Assembly (NCBI RefSeq): GCF_027580225.2
Contig: NC_073352.2
Location: forward strand, 28,514,001 to 28,578,000
Direction: 5' to 3'
Origin: Misgurnus anguillicaudatus
Taxonomy: Eukaryota; Chordata; Actinopteri; Cypriniformes; Cobitidae
Length of the DNA: 64,000 bases
Notes under the pieces: generated by a model
What the model saw: only the letters and a program-made list of their open reading frames with translations
Told to the model about the DNA's origin: nothing
Databases searched by the model: none
Part shown: in pieces, positions 45,256 through 55,953 of the stretch
Position numbering within the stretch: position 1 is the stretch's first letter
Layout of the letters: each line of letters opens with the position of its first letter
Position numbers and translations under genes: made by a program

Positions 45256-45432
45256 AGCAAAATTAGTAGTAGTAGTTTATTTTTCTTCAGTCATTCAAAC
45301 ATAACAACATACACAAACAGAATGTTTATAATACAGCAATGACTGAAGGGGTTTAGGCTGAAGTGAAACACTTATTAATGCCTAACCCTATTTACAACCA
45401 ATTTTAAATACACAACATGTGGCAAGTGTGGC
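45256..45432 (-). mobile_element. Possible LINE 3' end, minus strand
   Basis: Read on the minus strand, the segment ends GACTGAAGAAAAATAAACTA followed by (CTA)n, that is, a polyadenylation hexamer then a short microsatellite tail, as in several fish LINE families. No reverse transcriptase coding sequence is present. Confidence 0.4.
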
Positions 45433-45487
45433 AACAATAATCAATTGTAAAATAAATTGTAAAATTGTGAAATCTAAAATAAATCAT

Positions 45488-45747
45488 TTCCTTTAGGTTA
45501 ACAGATCAGTTCAGACGCCTAGCTCTCTGTTTTTACAACAATCAAGAGCTTCTAACATCATATTCTCTTCATGGAAATCACAAAAAATATATTTTCGTAC
45601 TAAATGAATAGGGAAAAAAAGAAATCGCTAGAATAATGTTAGACTCTGAGGTGAAACGAAATGACAAATAAATAAATATTTCATTCCTTTTAGGTTAACA
45701 GATCAGTTTAGACGCCTAGCTCTCTGTTTTTACAACAATCAAAAGCG
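45488..45747. repeat. Duplicated block of about 196 bp
   Basis: TTTAGGTTAACAGATCAGTT followed by AGACGCCTAGCTCTCTG and TTTTTACAACAATCAA occurs at 45494 and again at 45691. A looser earlier version starts at 45072. Probably unequal duplication inside the surrounding element. Confidence 0.75.
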
Positions 45748-46080
45748 GGTACTCGTAAAAGAGCAGAGCCGAGAGAAGCGGGTACAGAGGAGCGCGCGCA
45801 TATCAGACTTGCACATTAAAGGAAAATATGGGTTTTATTATGTACTCATTTTATTTCCTGACAGTTTCACTTGTTACATGAGGATAATGACTGACAAGAG
45901 GATGCCTAATTACGTACAATATAATTGCCTAACCAAATTTGAGACATGCAAAAACATTAAAATATTTTTTCTTCCCTAAGATAGCCCAACGGGCAGGGCG
46001 GAGATACATTTTGGCAGCCCGACAGGAGTTCAAAATATCCCGCCGGTCTAGCGATTTTGCGAGCTAATTGAGTTTATTAA

Positions 46081-46527
46081 CTCTTTCCCCACCAAGAAAG
46101 AAAACTTCTGCCTGTTAATGACGAGTTTTTCCAGCAATCCATATTTCTGCTATTATCCACCAGGAGGCGCTCTTACCCAACTTATTAAACTCAAAAATAT
46201 TTGTTCAAACTCTTTGTATGTTTTGAGGATCACCCTGAAATGGATCTCTATTAAAAGTCTTTCACAAAACTGAAATTATCTCAGCATTTTGCTCAAAATT
46301 TTGTATTTTTAAAGAAACCTCGTATTTGAAAGGTGATAAAAAGAGAACAAATTAAGGTAGGATTAAACTTTTTTTGAAAGCAGAGGGTCTGTTCTTTCAT
46401 TTGATATATTGTATGTTTATAAATTCAACATATATTTTCTGGAAGGCATTAAACTTTTGTGAAAATCATAAAAAATGCTGGCACTGGCTCTGAAACTTTT
46501 TTTTTTTAAACGCTGGCGGGGAAAGAG
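46081..46527. mobile_element. Complete TTAA-flanked element (CTCTTTCCCC family), 447 bp
   Basis: Inverted ends CTCTTTCCCCACCA and TGGCGGGGAAAGAG. TTAA at 46077-46080 and 46528-46531. Colinear with the left-edge copy at 1-360. Non-coding. Confidence 0.85.
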
Positions 46528-46548
46528 TTAACACTTTCCAACAAAGTA

Positions 46549-46740
46549 GAGATGTAACGGTTACCGGTTTAATTGTTAACTGCGATAAAAAATGTCCAAC
46601 GGTTATTAGTATTATTACTATCATTTGTTTATTACTGTCTAGCCGTGCCAGTGTCACGGCTTGAAAACTCCTGTCCTGCATCAACCAATATAAGCAATAA
46701 CGTGACACACATTTATTTACGTCTGCTCCAATGTGATGAC
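46549..46740. mobile_element. Left end of a hAT-like TAGAGATGTAACGGTT element
   Basis: TAGAGATGTAACGGTTACCGG with AACTGCGATAAAAAA is a familiar hAT-like terminus. The right end was not found. Confidence 0.4.
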
Positions 46741-47850
46741 ACTGACTGAATTTAAATCCGAAGAATTTTCACATTTAGGGAAATCTAGTTGTACTGACAC
46801 ATGTTTATTTAATATTTCTTTAGACAGATCCATCTTTTCTATTCAATTTTATTAAATGATGTGATCTGATGAGTTTAAAGCTCCTTTCTACTCCGTTTGT
46901 TTCCTCTGTGATTGCAGGTGTCGTGCAGCTTACTCCTGGGTCATAAAGTACACCCTTATACTGTACACTGAGACAAAATGCAACAGATATTGTATCATTT
47001 CTCTGTCTTTCCCTTAGCCAACTCTTTTTTTGACTTCATCAATCAATGGCAAGACGAAACAATGTAATGCATTTTCTACTCCAGTTGTCAGATTAGCACA
47101 GTTAATGTTTAAACATTCTGTTATTTTATGACAAAATGTCAATAAACTGGATGTGCTAATAAAATGGGATGAGTATAAAGCGTTTTGACACCAGCTTCAG
47201 ATGTTTTGTTATTATTAGGAAATGTTTGTTTGTTGATTATTTAGCGTGCCTCCGACTCAGTTGCGTGTGAAAGCGTTGTTTCATGTTTGTGTGTGTTTAT
47301 GCTGTTTCAGGAAGTGATGGTTATAACGGCAGGACGTCCGCTTTGCTCTGTCATTCGCTCTCTCTGCCGTGTATTACTATAATGTTCATGTGGTGAAGAT
47401 GTGGCAGGTGTCTGTTTGATGTCAGAACTGCAGATAAAGAGATTTATTAACCCCTTTAATTTAACTTTATAGACATTGTGATTGGATAAAAATGCAGCAG
47501 CTACTTACATGCAGTTGAAATAAAGTATAAATGAAATTATGCTTTTAAAACAATTAAATAAATTACACTAGAACAGTGGTCTTCATTATTTTTTCATGAG
47601 AGCCACACTGATAGGTCTAGTCATAAAAAGCATATCTGCTTATCAATCTGCCAATCTGTTGCAATGCAATAAATACAAGGGCGAATCATTTTTAATCATT
47701 TACCAGTCAAATTTGTAACTGAGATAAAATGATCTCCCTTAATGAAAAATAAAGCCGGATTGTAATGCTAAGCATTCTTATAATATAGGTATGCAGTGCC
47801 CCCCGAAGCATTAGGGGGCCACCTTTCTCTTAATTTTATTTTGCGCTGCC
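46741..47850. other. Formin intron sequence, no element recognised
   Basis: No exon supported. One exon-like patch (47020-47062) was considered and rejected. Confidence 0.4.
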
Positions 47851-48285
47851 ATAGACTGTAAAAAATGTACATAGTGTCCGTGATAGAGGCGGGATGTGGG
47901 TGAAGCTGAGGTGGCTGGTTGCTGAAACCACACCCACCTAGCTCGATTCTAGCGACAGCAGTGGCAGTTCACCTGTCGCTCAAATGGCCACGCCCTTAGT
48001 TATGCAGAACTTTAAGGCCTGATATAATTTAAACAGATGAGTTACAAACAAATTCACCCCCCTCACAGTTGTCATGAAGGGCAAAGTTAGTTATTTAGAC
48101 CAAAAACACTTTTTGTACCAGGCTGTAAACATATTATTTTCTACTGTAAAGGTGGGCATTTTAACATGGATGTAAATGGGAATTGACTTCTTTTTGGAGC
48201 CAGCCTCAAGTGGCCAGTCGATGAATTGCAGTTTAAGTCACTTCTGTATTGGCTTCATCAGAGAGTTCGGAAGGATGCCCAGAAT
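47851..48285. repeat. Dispersed CATAGACTGTAAA repeat, uninterrupted copy
   Basis: GCCATAGACTGTAAAAAATG, ATAGTGTCCGTGAT, GAGGCGGGATGTGGGTGAAG and TTGGCTTCATCAGAGAG with GGAAGGATGCCC. This copy shows the family order and explains the two halves at 16421 and 18064. It contains no reading frame. Class not assigned. Confidence 0.65.
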
Positions 48286-48419
48286 GATTGGGGAGTGACA
48301 TTACTGGGCCGCAGGAGCAATAACAAAGCATAAAAGCAGTCTGATCTCACGGTACTTTGATGTTATATGACAATTTATTAGACAATTAACCATCAGCCAA
48401 ATTTCATAATCTTGACAGC

Positions 48420-49119
48420 TAGTGATGCACGATATAGCTGCCGACATATCGTTATCGGCCGATAAATGCTTAATTTTTATATTATCGTTATCAGTCTGAT
48501 AGCAAAATTAGGTTGATAAATAAAGCCGAAAAATAATGGATTATTTTGGCTTGTTGAACCACTTCATTTGCTCATTGCTGGGCATGTGGAGTTTTGATTG
48601 GTGCTTTCAGTGATGTATCACGAAGATGACGCATGTTGCGTGCTTAATAAGAGTATGCTAGTCTAGCGCGAAGACAAGATGTCTGCGGTCTGGGAGTTTT
48701 TTGTCGTGAAAATAGAAGATATCAAACTTGCAATTTGCAACAGCTGCAAATGTGAGGTAATGCAAGGCGGCAATAAATCAAAAACTTCAAACCTACTTAT
48801 CTAATAAGTTATCTGAAGTTTCGCCAAACAAACACCGTTATGCACTACCAAAGAGCCAGTACAACAAACACTTGACAGCATGAGGAAATTTAGCAAAGAC
48901 AGTACTAAAGCAAAAGCGATCACATGCAAACTTATGGAAATTAAAAATCTAAAGGGTTTAAAATAAAAACGTATGTCCACTGTATTTGTTTGTCTTTTGT
49001 CTTTGCAATCATGCTCAGAAAATGAATATGTATATTTATAGGCCTATATATCGGCTATCGGCCCCCAAATATAAAGAGTTATCGGTATTGGCCAAAATTT
49101 CCATATCGGTGCATCCCTA
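48420..49119 (+). mobile_element. hAT-like element (TAGTGATGCACGATA ends) containing a BED-finger transposase relic
   Basis: TTGACAGC (48412-48419) and GTGACAGC (49120-49127) form an 8-bp duplication with one mismatch. Ends TAGTGATGCACGATATAG and ATCGGTGCATCCCTA. 700 bp. The centre encodes the beginning of a transposase (48679-48948); most of the gene has been lost. Confidence 0.82.
48679..48948 (+). pseudogene. hAT transposase N-terminus with BED zinc finger, degraded
   Basis: From ATG at 48679: MSAVWEFFVVKIEDIKLAIC, then NSCKCEVMQGGNKSKTSNL. This shows the BED finger pattern: aromatic VW-FF, then C-x2-C, then GG-x-K-x-x-TSNL leading to an expected H-x-x-x-H. Stops (TAA TAA) cut the frame just before those histidines. 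A second open piece in the same element reads QQTLDSMRKFSKDSTKAKAI with TCKLME, matching the family's linker after the BED finger. The RNase H-like catalytic core and C-terminal dimerisation region are missing. Not functional. Confidence 0.75.
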
Positions 49120-49140
49120 GTGACAGCCCTAAATGTCATA

Positions 49141-49767
49141 TACACTGTAAAAAATCTGTAGAATTTACAGTGTTATTGCAGCTGGGTTGCCGGTAACTTA
49201 CTGTAGATTTAAATTTATGTTATTTACTGGCAAGAGTTTGTTCAAAGTTGAATAAATTTTAAACATTAACAAGTCTTTATCTTTACAGAATAAAACTATA
49301 CAATAACAGCCTTATGCAAAGCATTTTGGGAACCAGAAATCATCATCAACCTTTTTCTGTTTTTGCTAGGGATGCACCGATACCACTTTTTTGGAGTACG
49401 AGTACTTGCATTCAGTACTTGCCGTCAAACATAGACATTTCTCAGACCGTGGTATTGGTCCCCGATATCGGGGGACTTTTAACGAGTACGAGCACTTTAG
49501 AAAATGTGGTATCGAAGCTGATACCCAATACCAGTATCGGTATTGGTGCATCCCTAGTTTTTGCTTCAGATTTTGTTTCCCAGAATGTTTTGCTTGATGC
49601 CGCCATTTTAGTTCTACTCTGTAAAGACAAAGACCTGCAAATGTTTAATGTTCATTCAACCCTGAACAAAATGTTGCCAGCAAATAACATAAACTCAAAT
49701 CCACGGCAAGTTACCGGCAACCCAGCTGCAATAACACTGTAATTTCTACGGATTTTTTTTACAGTGT
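49141..49767. mobile_element. ACTGTAAAAAATCTGTAGAA element split by a hAT-like insertion
   Basis: Ends CACTGTAAAAAATCTGTAG and TACGGATTTTTTTTACAGTG are inverted. Internal GGTTGCCGGTAACTTACTG is mirrored by CAAGTTACCGGCAACCC. CAAAGCATTTTGGGAACC and its mirror TTTCCCAGAATGTTTTGC flank the centre. A 190-bp element lies inside (49367-49556). Confidence 0.78.
49367..49556. mobile_element. hAT-like MITE, 190 bp, 8-bp duplication GTTTTTGC
   Basis: Exact GTTTTTGC at 49359-49366 and 49557-49564. Ends TAGGGATGCACCGATACCAC and GTATTGGTGCATCCCTA; subterminal GGAGTACGAGTACTTG is mirrored by ACGAGTACGAGCAC. It creates a continuous but meaningless open frame with its host element. Confidence 0.9.
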
Positions 49768-49957
49768 ATGTTATTAAAAGACATGTTTATATAAATTAAA
49801 TTAACCTGTCAAAATGATTAGCAGAATCCGGGTTACCGTGTGTTATTTGTTTTATCTGGGAATAACAACCCTGCAAATATTGCGACTGTCACTGTCCAAT
49901 TAGAATCAAGCATTCCCATGAGCTTTGTAATGACCAATAACAAATGATAATATTACG

Positions 49958-49959
<2 letters not shown>

Positions 49960-49992
<33 letters not shown>
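49960..49992. repeat. (TG)n microsatellite
   Basis: About sixteen TG units. Confidence 0.95.
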
Positions 49993-49996
<4 letters not shown>

Positions 49997-50154
49997 TAAA
50001 AGAAAAATATTTTAACTGATTGTTATTTTTTCTATTGTCTTTTAGTGGTGTGGTTAGGGCTGTGGTTTGGGTTTGCCTGTAGTCATTTAAAAAAAATGCT
50101 GATAAAACAATGCATTGTCATTGGGTTGTTCTTTATAAAGGTAATTAAACCCTT

Positions 50155-50156
<2 letters not shown>

Positions 50157-50209
<53 letters not shown>
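50157..50209. repeat. (GT)n microsatellite
   Basis: About 26 GT units. Confidence 0.95.
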
Positions 50210-50211
<2 letters not shown>

Positions 50212-50320
50212 TGGCAACTGCAGCAGGAAAATTGGTCTGACCTGCAGTCTGTCATGAACAGATTAATCTGTCTAATCTCGCACGTGCACACACACACACA
50301 AACACTGAAAGCGTAACTAA

Positions 50321-51835
50321 TAGGGCTGGGCGGTATGAGCAAAAATTCATATCCCAGTATTTTTTTAGGAATGCCGGTATCCGATATATATCCGGTATTT
50401 CTTACAAAAAGGATAGAAATTTTACTTGAAAGTCAAAGCCTTTATTTAAACAGTATGCATAATCTTTGTGGCTGAAGTTGGTGTACCATAAAGTTGTAAA
50501 CACTCCCTAATAAACTATCTAATTCCACTTCAAATCAAAACAAAAATTAATGCTACCATGCAGTACCATATAAAAAATAATCTTTGTTAGAGCCTTTATC
50601 TTACCCGAAATGACTGTATGCTCATGTCCTTGATGGGTGGTAAATGTTTGTCATACCAAAGTTGTTTAGCTGGGTTTAGTCAACTTTATATACAAACCAG
50701 TGAAGTTCTTAATCATTTCTTTTTTTAACCTTGCTTTGTGCACATGGGCATTATCATGTAATATGATCTTTAATCTATATTATAATTATAATTATAGAAA
50801 AGTGTCCTGCCCATACTATCGAAATGATTAAATCCATAAAATTTGAAATGCACAATTCTCATTAACATACTGAACTGTCTGTAGCATTAAGATTTCACAG
50901 AATTTACTAAAGTAGTCAATCCTCTTCATTTGAAGGGGGTGTCACAGTCCTTTTGTCCTTATAGTGTATTCCAGTCACAAAAATGGACAAAACTTAAAAA
51001 AACATATGATCCAAAATAATAAAGTTTATACAACAGATGTGGTTCTATAATCTGATTGGCTACGTGCAAACTGAAACTATAACGCGCACACATTCAGCAC
51101 GTTTAAACTGTCTCTGTTTCATTCACATACACATCCTCGCTTATTATTTCTTAATAATAATCTCATTAATTCACACTAATAGCTTCACTGAAGCAGCACA
51201 ATCATTCGTTACTAATTCTTAAGTGACGTTTTAAAATTAAATAACGGAGACTTGTTTGTGGGTGTTATACTGGGCTTTGAATCTGAGGAAAAAGTTCACA
51301 ACAAAATAAAACTCCTTCGGAGTTTCTGTTTTATCTACGCACTTCCCGTCTACGTCCCGTCGAACTCAAGTATAAACGCAGTATCACTCACCTGATATGG
51401 CTATTATAGTGATGAGGAATAACTTTAATAGCGTATTAGATAAATAGGTGTTGTGATGGAGGATGGAGCGTGAGACATGTTGTTGGGATGAAAGCACACA
51501 TATGCAGCGGTAACTTAATTCCAATGATCTCTCTGTAAAAGCAGGTTGAGGAGACATTTTATTTTAGTCTTGAACCTAATTATTACAATCCTCCGAGTGC
51601 ATGCAGCCGCAGTTTTTGAATGTCCACATTCATGAGGCGCATCCAAGCGTCACAGAGTTTCTGCGTGCTTCTCCATGTCGCGTACTTGCGGTGACGGGCG
51701 GGCTCGCGCAGAGCGCATGTATGTGCGCTTGAGTCGCATCAAACCATATCGATATAAACGGTATTGTCTAATTCCGCATCGCGTCAGGAACTCATATCGA
51801 TATATCCCCTAAATCCGATATACCGCCCAGCCCTA
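50321..51835. mobile_element. hAT-like element, 1,515 bp, 8-bp duplication GTAACTAA
   Basis: Exact GTAACTAA at 50313-50320 and 51836-51843. Ends TAGGGCTGGGCGGTATGAGC and GATATACCGCCCAGCCCTA. GCGTCACAG-rich, CpG-containing DNA lies in the right third (51590-51760). No transposase motif found, so non-autonomous or gutted. Confidence 0.88.
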
Positions 51836-51843
51836 GTAACTAA

Positions 51844-52634
51844 ACCCCTGGTCAGAGCCTGACTCCACCCACTGGCAACATTTGAAAAATGAAAGAAAAG
51901 TAGGCAGATCCCAACAGAGATAGAGGGGATGACCTAAGCTCGTACCAAGTGTGTGATGAGATCGTAACAAGGGCATGGTAAGCTTGAAACTGCTTACGTC
52001 ACGAGTCATTTTTTGGACCCAACATCCAATAGGAAAATTCACCTGCAGTAGCCACCGTTCAACCTGAAGAGGGCAGCACTCAGACGTTTTTACACCATAT
52101 ATTGTAGTATTGAAACACTTTATATCCAAATGTCAAAAAACTGACTAAAATCAATGAACAGCACTAATAAACCATTATTCTTACAGATCAGTAACTAAAA
52201 AAAGTTGGATTAGGGTTTAGTTACTCTTGAAGTGAACACTGTAGTAGCTGGAGTGTGTGAATGCTTGGGATTGTTTGGTGATTTTGGAAGAGTTGTGTTA
52301 GTGTTTAGTAAATGAATGTGAAGCAGAGATTAATGGAGGTGTGTGTATGTGACTATGTGTGTATTTTTCAGTTGTGTGACAGTAGCTCAGCTGTTTTCAA
52401 AGGCTTGTAGTTTGCTTTTTGCAACTAATGGCAGTGTAATTTGATAGTATGAATACCACATTTATGTAAATGAACATTCAAAACAGCCATTTTTCAGATC
52501 ATCTGACCCTTGTATTAGAGTACAATATTTAGTTAATTGTTGCTTTTGCTTACTTATACTGTATTTGTAGCACTAAGGTTTCAATGAGTGCTTTCTAGGG
52601 TTTTATTTTGTACAGATAAGAGAAAATGTCTCTG
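51844..52634. other. Formin intron sequence, no element recognised
   Basis: The minus-strand open frame at 51833-52129 has no family resemblance. No inverted ends. Confidence 0.4.
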
Positions 52635-53393
52635 CAGGGTTTCCCGCAGCACTGCAGTTCGGGCGGCCCGCCTAAGCTGGAAAACCCTACCGCCTTAACT
52701 AGGTCGTCCAAAAAAAAATTCTGCACAAAAGGCTGTCAAGTGCATCTCGAAGAATAGCGCGGACACGTTTCACACCGTGAGCAAGCACGCGTGCCCCATG
52801 GCCGAAATGGTCTGTCACTGTCTGGAGGATAGCAGTTGATAAAAAGTGTGTCCGTGAGAACTGTAAATGGACTTATCTTTTGGGTTTATTTAAGCCTGTT
52901 ATTGTATTAGTCTATAGTTTTTGCAAATTTAAAGTAAGTTAGCTGGTGATTTTATTTTTTGAGCAACCTGCTAGCTAGGTTGCAAGTGCTTGTTGATTCG
53001 ATATAATTGTTGAGGCTATTGCTCACGTTATTGATGTGCTAGTTACACCCCTTTAAGGTAATGTAATTAATATTGGGAAATAATCAGTTTTTACAATCTT
53101 CGCTCAATCTATCATCGTTCGCCAGACGTTCTACAACATCTGCTTCAGTGTTTGTGTTTATTAACCCTTTAGTTTCACTTCATCACGCAGCTACCGGTAT
53201 TTCTGTTAGAGGTATCTTTTAAAAATCTAATAATGTAATATGTGTTCATTTTCTGTCATAGTTTCTTCAAAATTAAGTTTTATTTGAGTGTTTTTATAAA
53301 ATATTTTCATTTTCATTATAACGCGTATGCCCCGCCCCTGATTGCACGCCCAACCCTTCCACCTTACTGACAAATTTTCTGCGGGAAACCCTG
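52635..53393. mobile_element. Non-autonomous element with CAGGGTTTCCCGCAG ends, 759 bp
   Basis: Perfect 15-bp inverted tips CAGGGTTTCCCGCAG and CTGCGGGAAACCCTG. Subterminal GGGCGGCCCGCC near the left. The tips are of hAT style, but no matching 8-bp flank was seen. Non-coding. Confidence 0.75.
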
Positions 53394-54116
53394 ATCTGTT
53401 CAAATAATCAACCTAATTGTGAGTTGTCATTTAAAAACCCTGTTTATGTGGAAAATGTGTATATTACATGGCACAAATCATATAATCTGCTACATAAAAT
53501 GAATTATAGATTTAATATATATATAGCATCAGTTTAGTTGCAAACCTTTGCACACACACACATTGGCCCTTAGTCAGAGAAATTGCTATGTGTGTGTGTT
53601 AACCCCATAGTAGAGCCTCTGTCTTGGTGACAGTCAGATGCACTCAAGCTTGCAAACATAGAAAGAATATTAAGTGTTTGTGTGTGTGTTTGTGTGTGCG
53701 TGTGTATGTGTGCATGTGTGTGTGTGTTAGTAGCATTTCTCAGATCATAAAGAGTCGGACACTGCTGGGCACTGAGTGTGAACAAACACTGTGTGTGTGT
53801 TTCTGAAACTGTTTGACTGAAAGTTTGAATTACTGAAGGCGTAATATTCCTGCATCCAACCGTCATTCAAATGAATGCAAAAACACACATACACACTATC
53901 GCATGTCTCCGTTTGCTGAAGCAGAACTGCCCAGTTGATTTGGAGTATTGTGAAAAAAAAATTTCAGCTGAGGTTTTTGTATAGTTGTGACGGGTGAGTT
54001 GATCTAAGTGTTGTTAGTGCTGTGATGATATGGTGTTTTTGCATGTATCCATGTGATTGTTAACCTGCTAGAGTGCTATATTATGGGGGTGCCATATGCA
54101 AATTAATAAAACGGTT
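53394..54116. other. Formin intron sequence with TG-rich tract
   Basis: An impure (TG)n tract runs about 53672-53728. Open frames on both strands here are products of that tract. Nothing else recognised. Confidence 0.5.
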
Positions 54117-54124
54117 AGTTAGGC

Positions 54125-54381
54125 CAGTGATTTTCAAACTGGGGGCCGCGAGATGGTGCCAAGGGGGCCCCAGTTTTATGACATTTTATGAAATACATTA
54201 ATTTATCATGAATTCTGTGTAATTAAACCTACAAAAATAAGGCTACTAACCAAAAGCACTACTTTTTTTTTAAATGTTGAGTTTTAGAACAGTTTTTTGT
54301 CATAAATTTTCTTTGGGGGGCCGCGAAGGAATGCACGGTACACAAGGGGGGCCGCACGCTGAAAAAGTTTGGGAACCACTG
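54125..54381. mobile_element. hAT-like MITE, 257 bp, 8-bp duplication AGTTAGGC
   Basis: Exact AGTTAGGC at 54117-54124 and 54382-54389. Ends CAGTGATTTTCAAACTGGGG and AAAGTTTGGGAACCACTG. GGGGCCGC blocks occur near both ends. The CAGTGNTTY...NAACCACTG style of tip is typical of hAT elements. Confidence 0.9.
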
Positions 54382-54459
54382 AGTTAGGCCTTTCAAAAGA
54401 TTAATCGTGTTTGATTGCATACAAAATGAAAGTTTGTCTTAGAATAATATATTTGTGTG

Positions 54460-54570
54460 CAGGGCTCTAGACCGCAACCAATTTGGTCGCACATGCGACC
54501 TTATTTCTCAATGGTGCGACTTAAAAAAATCTGAGGTTGCACGAGTGCGACCAGCTGTTCAAGGGGAAAA
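54460..54570. mobile_element. Left end of a CAGGGCTC hAT-like element
   Basis: CAGGGCTCTAGACCGCAACC, TTGGTCGCACATGCGACC and AATGGTGCGACTT parallel the left end of the transposon at 41111. The right end was not found. Confidence 0.6.
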
Positions 54571-54695
54571 AGTCTCTGCGACTCTGAAGTTCTCCCTGTG
54601 GTTCAACAACAGACACGCATTAAGCCTATTTTGTGGTCTAAACCAATCAGAGTGAAGGGCGGACCCCTCCCTCTGATTGGCAGTGGTCCAGATAT

Positions 54696-54738
54696 TCCTG
54701 TATGTATGTATGTGTGTGTGTGTGTGTGTGTGCGTGTG
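54696..54738. repeat. TATG/(TG)n tract
   Basis: Short TATG units, then about twelve TG units. Confidence 0.85.
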
Positions 54739-54897
54739 AATGAAACAGACTGACTGTGAATGGCTGTAGCCTCCAGCGCTACTTATATAGCCATGTTTGG
54801 AATAATATGGATAAAATATTACCCATCCGTGGAGAAATTTGAAGTAAACACATAAAATGTAATCAATATTTCTCCCAATATGCACACTTTGAATTAA

Positions 54898-55138
54898 AGG
54901 CGGGGCGGGGTTTGTGATCTCTGAAAGCCAATGTTGATATTTGATATCACCTAAACAAACACGCCCCTACCCCAATAGAATCTGAACCTTCTTTTGAAAG
55001 ACCCGCCCCACACATACGCAACCCAGGAAACGATGCCGGTTAGGAGACACACGCCTTACTACTGATTGGCTAAAAGTGTGTTTTGGTACTCGGCCCGACT
55101 CCCTTTTCCAAAGTGTTTGGAAGTCATGCACCCCACCT
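54898..55138. mobile_element. TTAA-flanked MITE (AGGCGGRGTGCA family), 241 bp
   Basis: TTAA at 54894-54897 and 55139-55142. Ends AGGCGGGGCGGGGTTTG and GGAAGTCATGCACCCCACCT. The body aligns in reverse complement with 19257-19493 over its whole length (CCAATGTTGATATTTGA, CGCCCCTACCCCAATAGAAT, TACTGATTGGCT). Confidence 0.85.
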
Positions 55139-55142
55139 TTAA

Positions 55143-55493
55143 AAGCCTCAATGGGGGGTTGTTTTGTCTCATCGTTTCAAATTAAGTACTTAAATTCATT
55201 ACAAATTCATTACAAAAAAATGAAGACACTACAGAATTTCAGAATAAAATAAAGGTCAAAAACAGAAATTGTCTGAAGCGTGGCCAACAGCCAATCACAT
55301 GCTCCGGTCTTCCATAAACGTAACTCTGCCTAGGTTATTTGCTGACGAAGTTGAGAAATGTTCAACTTCTGCCGCGAGCAAAAGCCGTGACGTGGCGCGG
55401 ACGGATTCACAATTCAGTTTGGCAACGCATGACATCATCCATTGAAAGTGAATGAGAAGCGCTAACGCTTATGCTCTGTGTGAACGTACCGTA
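55143..55493. other. Formin intron sequence, no element recognised
   Basis: No exon or terminal repeat noted. CpG-containing DNA at 55370-55400. Confidence 0.4.
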
Positions 55494-55501
55494 AGTCTTA
55501 A

Positions 55502-55692
55502 CCCCTGTTTCTTTTTTTGGGCCAGTTTTTGCCTTTATTCAACAGTGAGGTTAGGAGAGGACAGGGAAGTACATGGAGAAGAGAGAGGTATGGGATCGGC
55601 AAATGACCACTAGTCGGGAATCGAACCCGGGTCGCCGAAAGTGCGAAAGCACCACATGTCATAGTGCTGCCCACTACACCATCGGCTCCGAG
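55502..55692 (-). mobile_element. tRNA-derived SINE, minus strand
   Basis: On the minus strand the element begins GGAGCCGATGGTGTAGTGGG, with an A-box-like TGGTGTAGTGG (55671-55681) and a B box GGTTCGATTCC (55617-55627): the two internal RNA polymerase III promoter boxes of a tRNA-like head. A non-tRNA body follows and an A-rich tail (CCCAAAAAAAG). AGTCTTAA flanks it at 55494-55501 and 55693-55700, an apparent target duplication. The tRNA fold is not intact, so this is not a tRNA gene. Confidence 0.8.
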
Positions 55693-55953
55693 AGTCTTAA
55701 TGCTTTTTAATAATGTATAGTTGTTTAATGTAAGGAGATGTAAACTAACAGTAACTTTGAATACAAAGTTGTTCACGGTTGATCAGGCACTATTTTTTTC
55801 AGTGAAAGGAAGGCTGTTAGTGATTTTTACCTCATGAAAGTTATATATATATTTTTTTGCTTTATTTTTTATGTTGTATGGTAACCGTTTTACTTGAAGC
55901 TGTGCTGTATCATAAATAAATCACATCTGAAGGAATTTTGTATAGATGCCGCT

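Larger units (their letters stand above)
44560..46070. mobile_element. Decayed DNA element with internal tandem units
   Basis: GCCGGCCTACAGGACTG with GGTAGCCATTCAGGCAGGCAC on the left and CAACGGGCAGGGCGGAG with GGCAGCCCGACAGGAG on the right look like related, inverted ends. The interior contains a doubled GTTATTTTTAGGTTAGTTTA unit (44821-44885) and repeats of TTTAGGTTAACAGATC at 45072, 45494 and 45691. Superfamily not assigned. Confidence 0.45.

Noticed and set aside
47020..47062. Exon-like patch after a CCCTTAG acceptor reading NSFFDFINQWQDET
   Set aside because: The donor (GTAATG) is weak, the peptide matches nothing I know in formins, and the KKKF-TLKRL junction is already complete without it.
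49314..49742. 142-codon plus-strand open frame
   Set aside because: It runs from the ACTGTAAAAA element through the nested 190-bp hAT-like MITE and out again; both are non-coding repeats.
50045..50342. Open frames around the (GT)n tract
   Set aside because: Microsatellite translation, with no homology outside the repeat.
55600..55692. Possible tRNA gene on the minus strand
   Set aside because: The A- and B-box-like motifs are present, but the stems do not close and a SINE body and tail follow, with flanking duplications.
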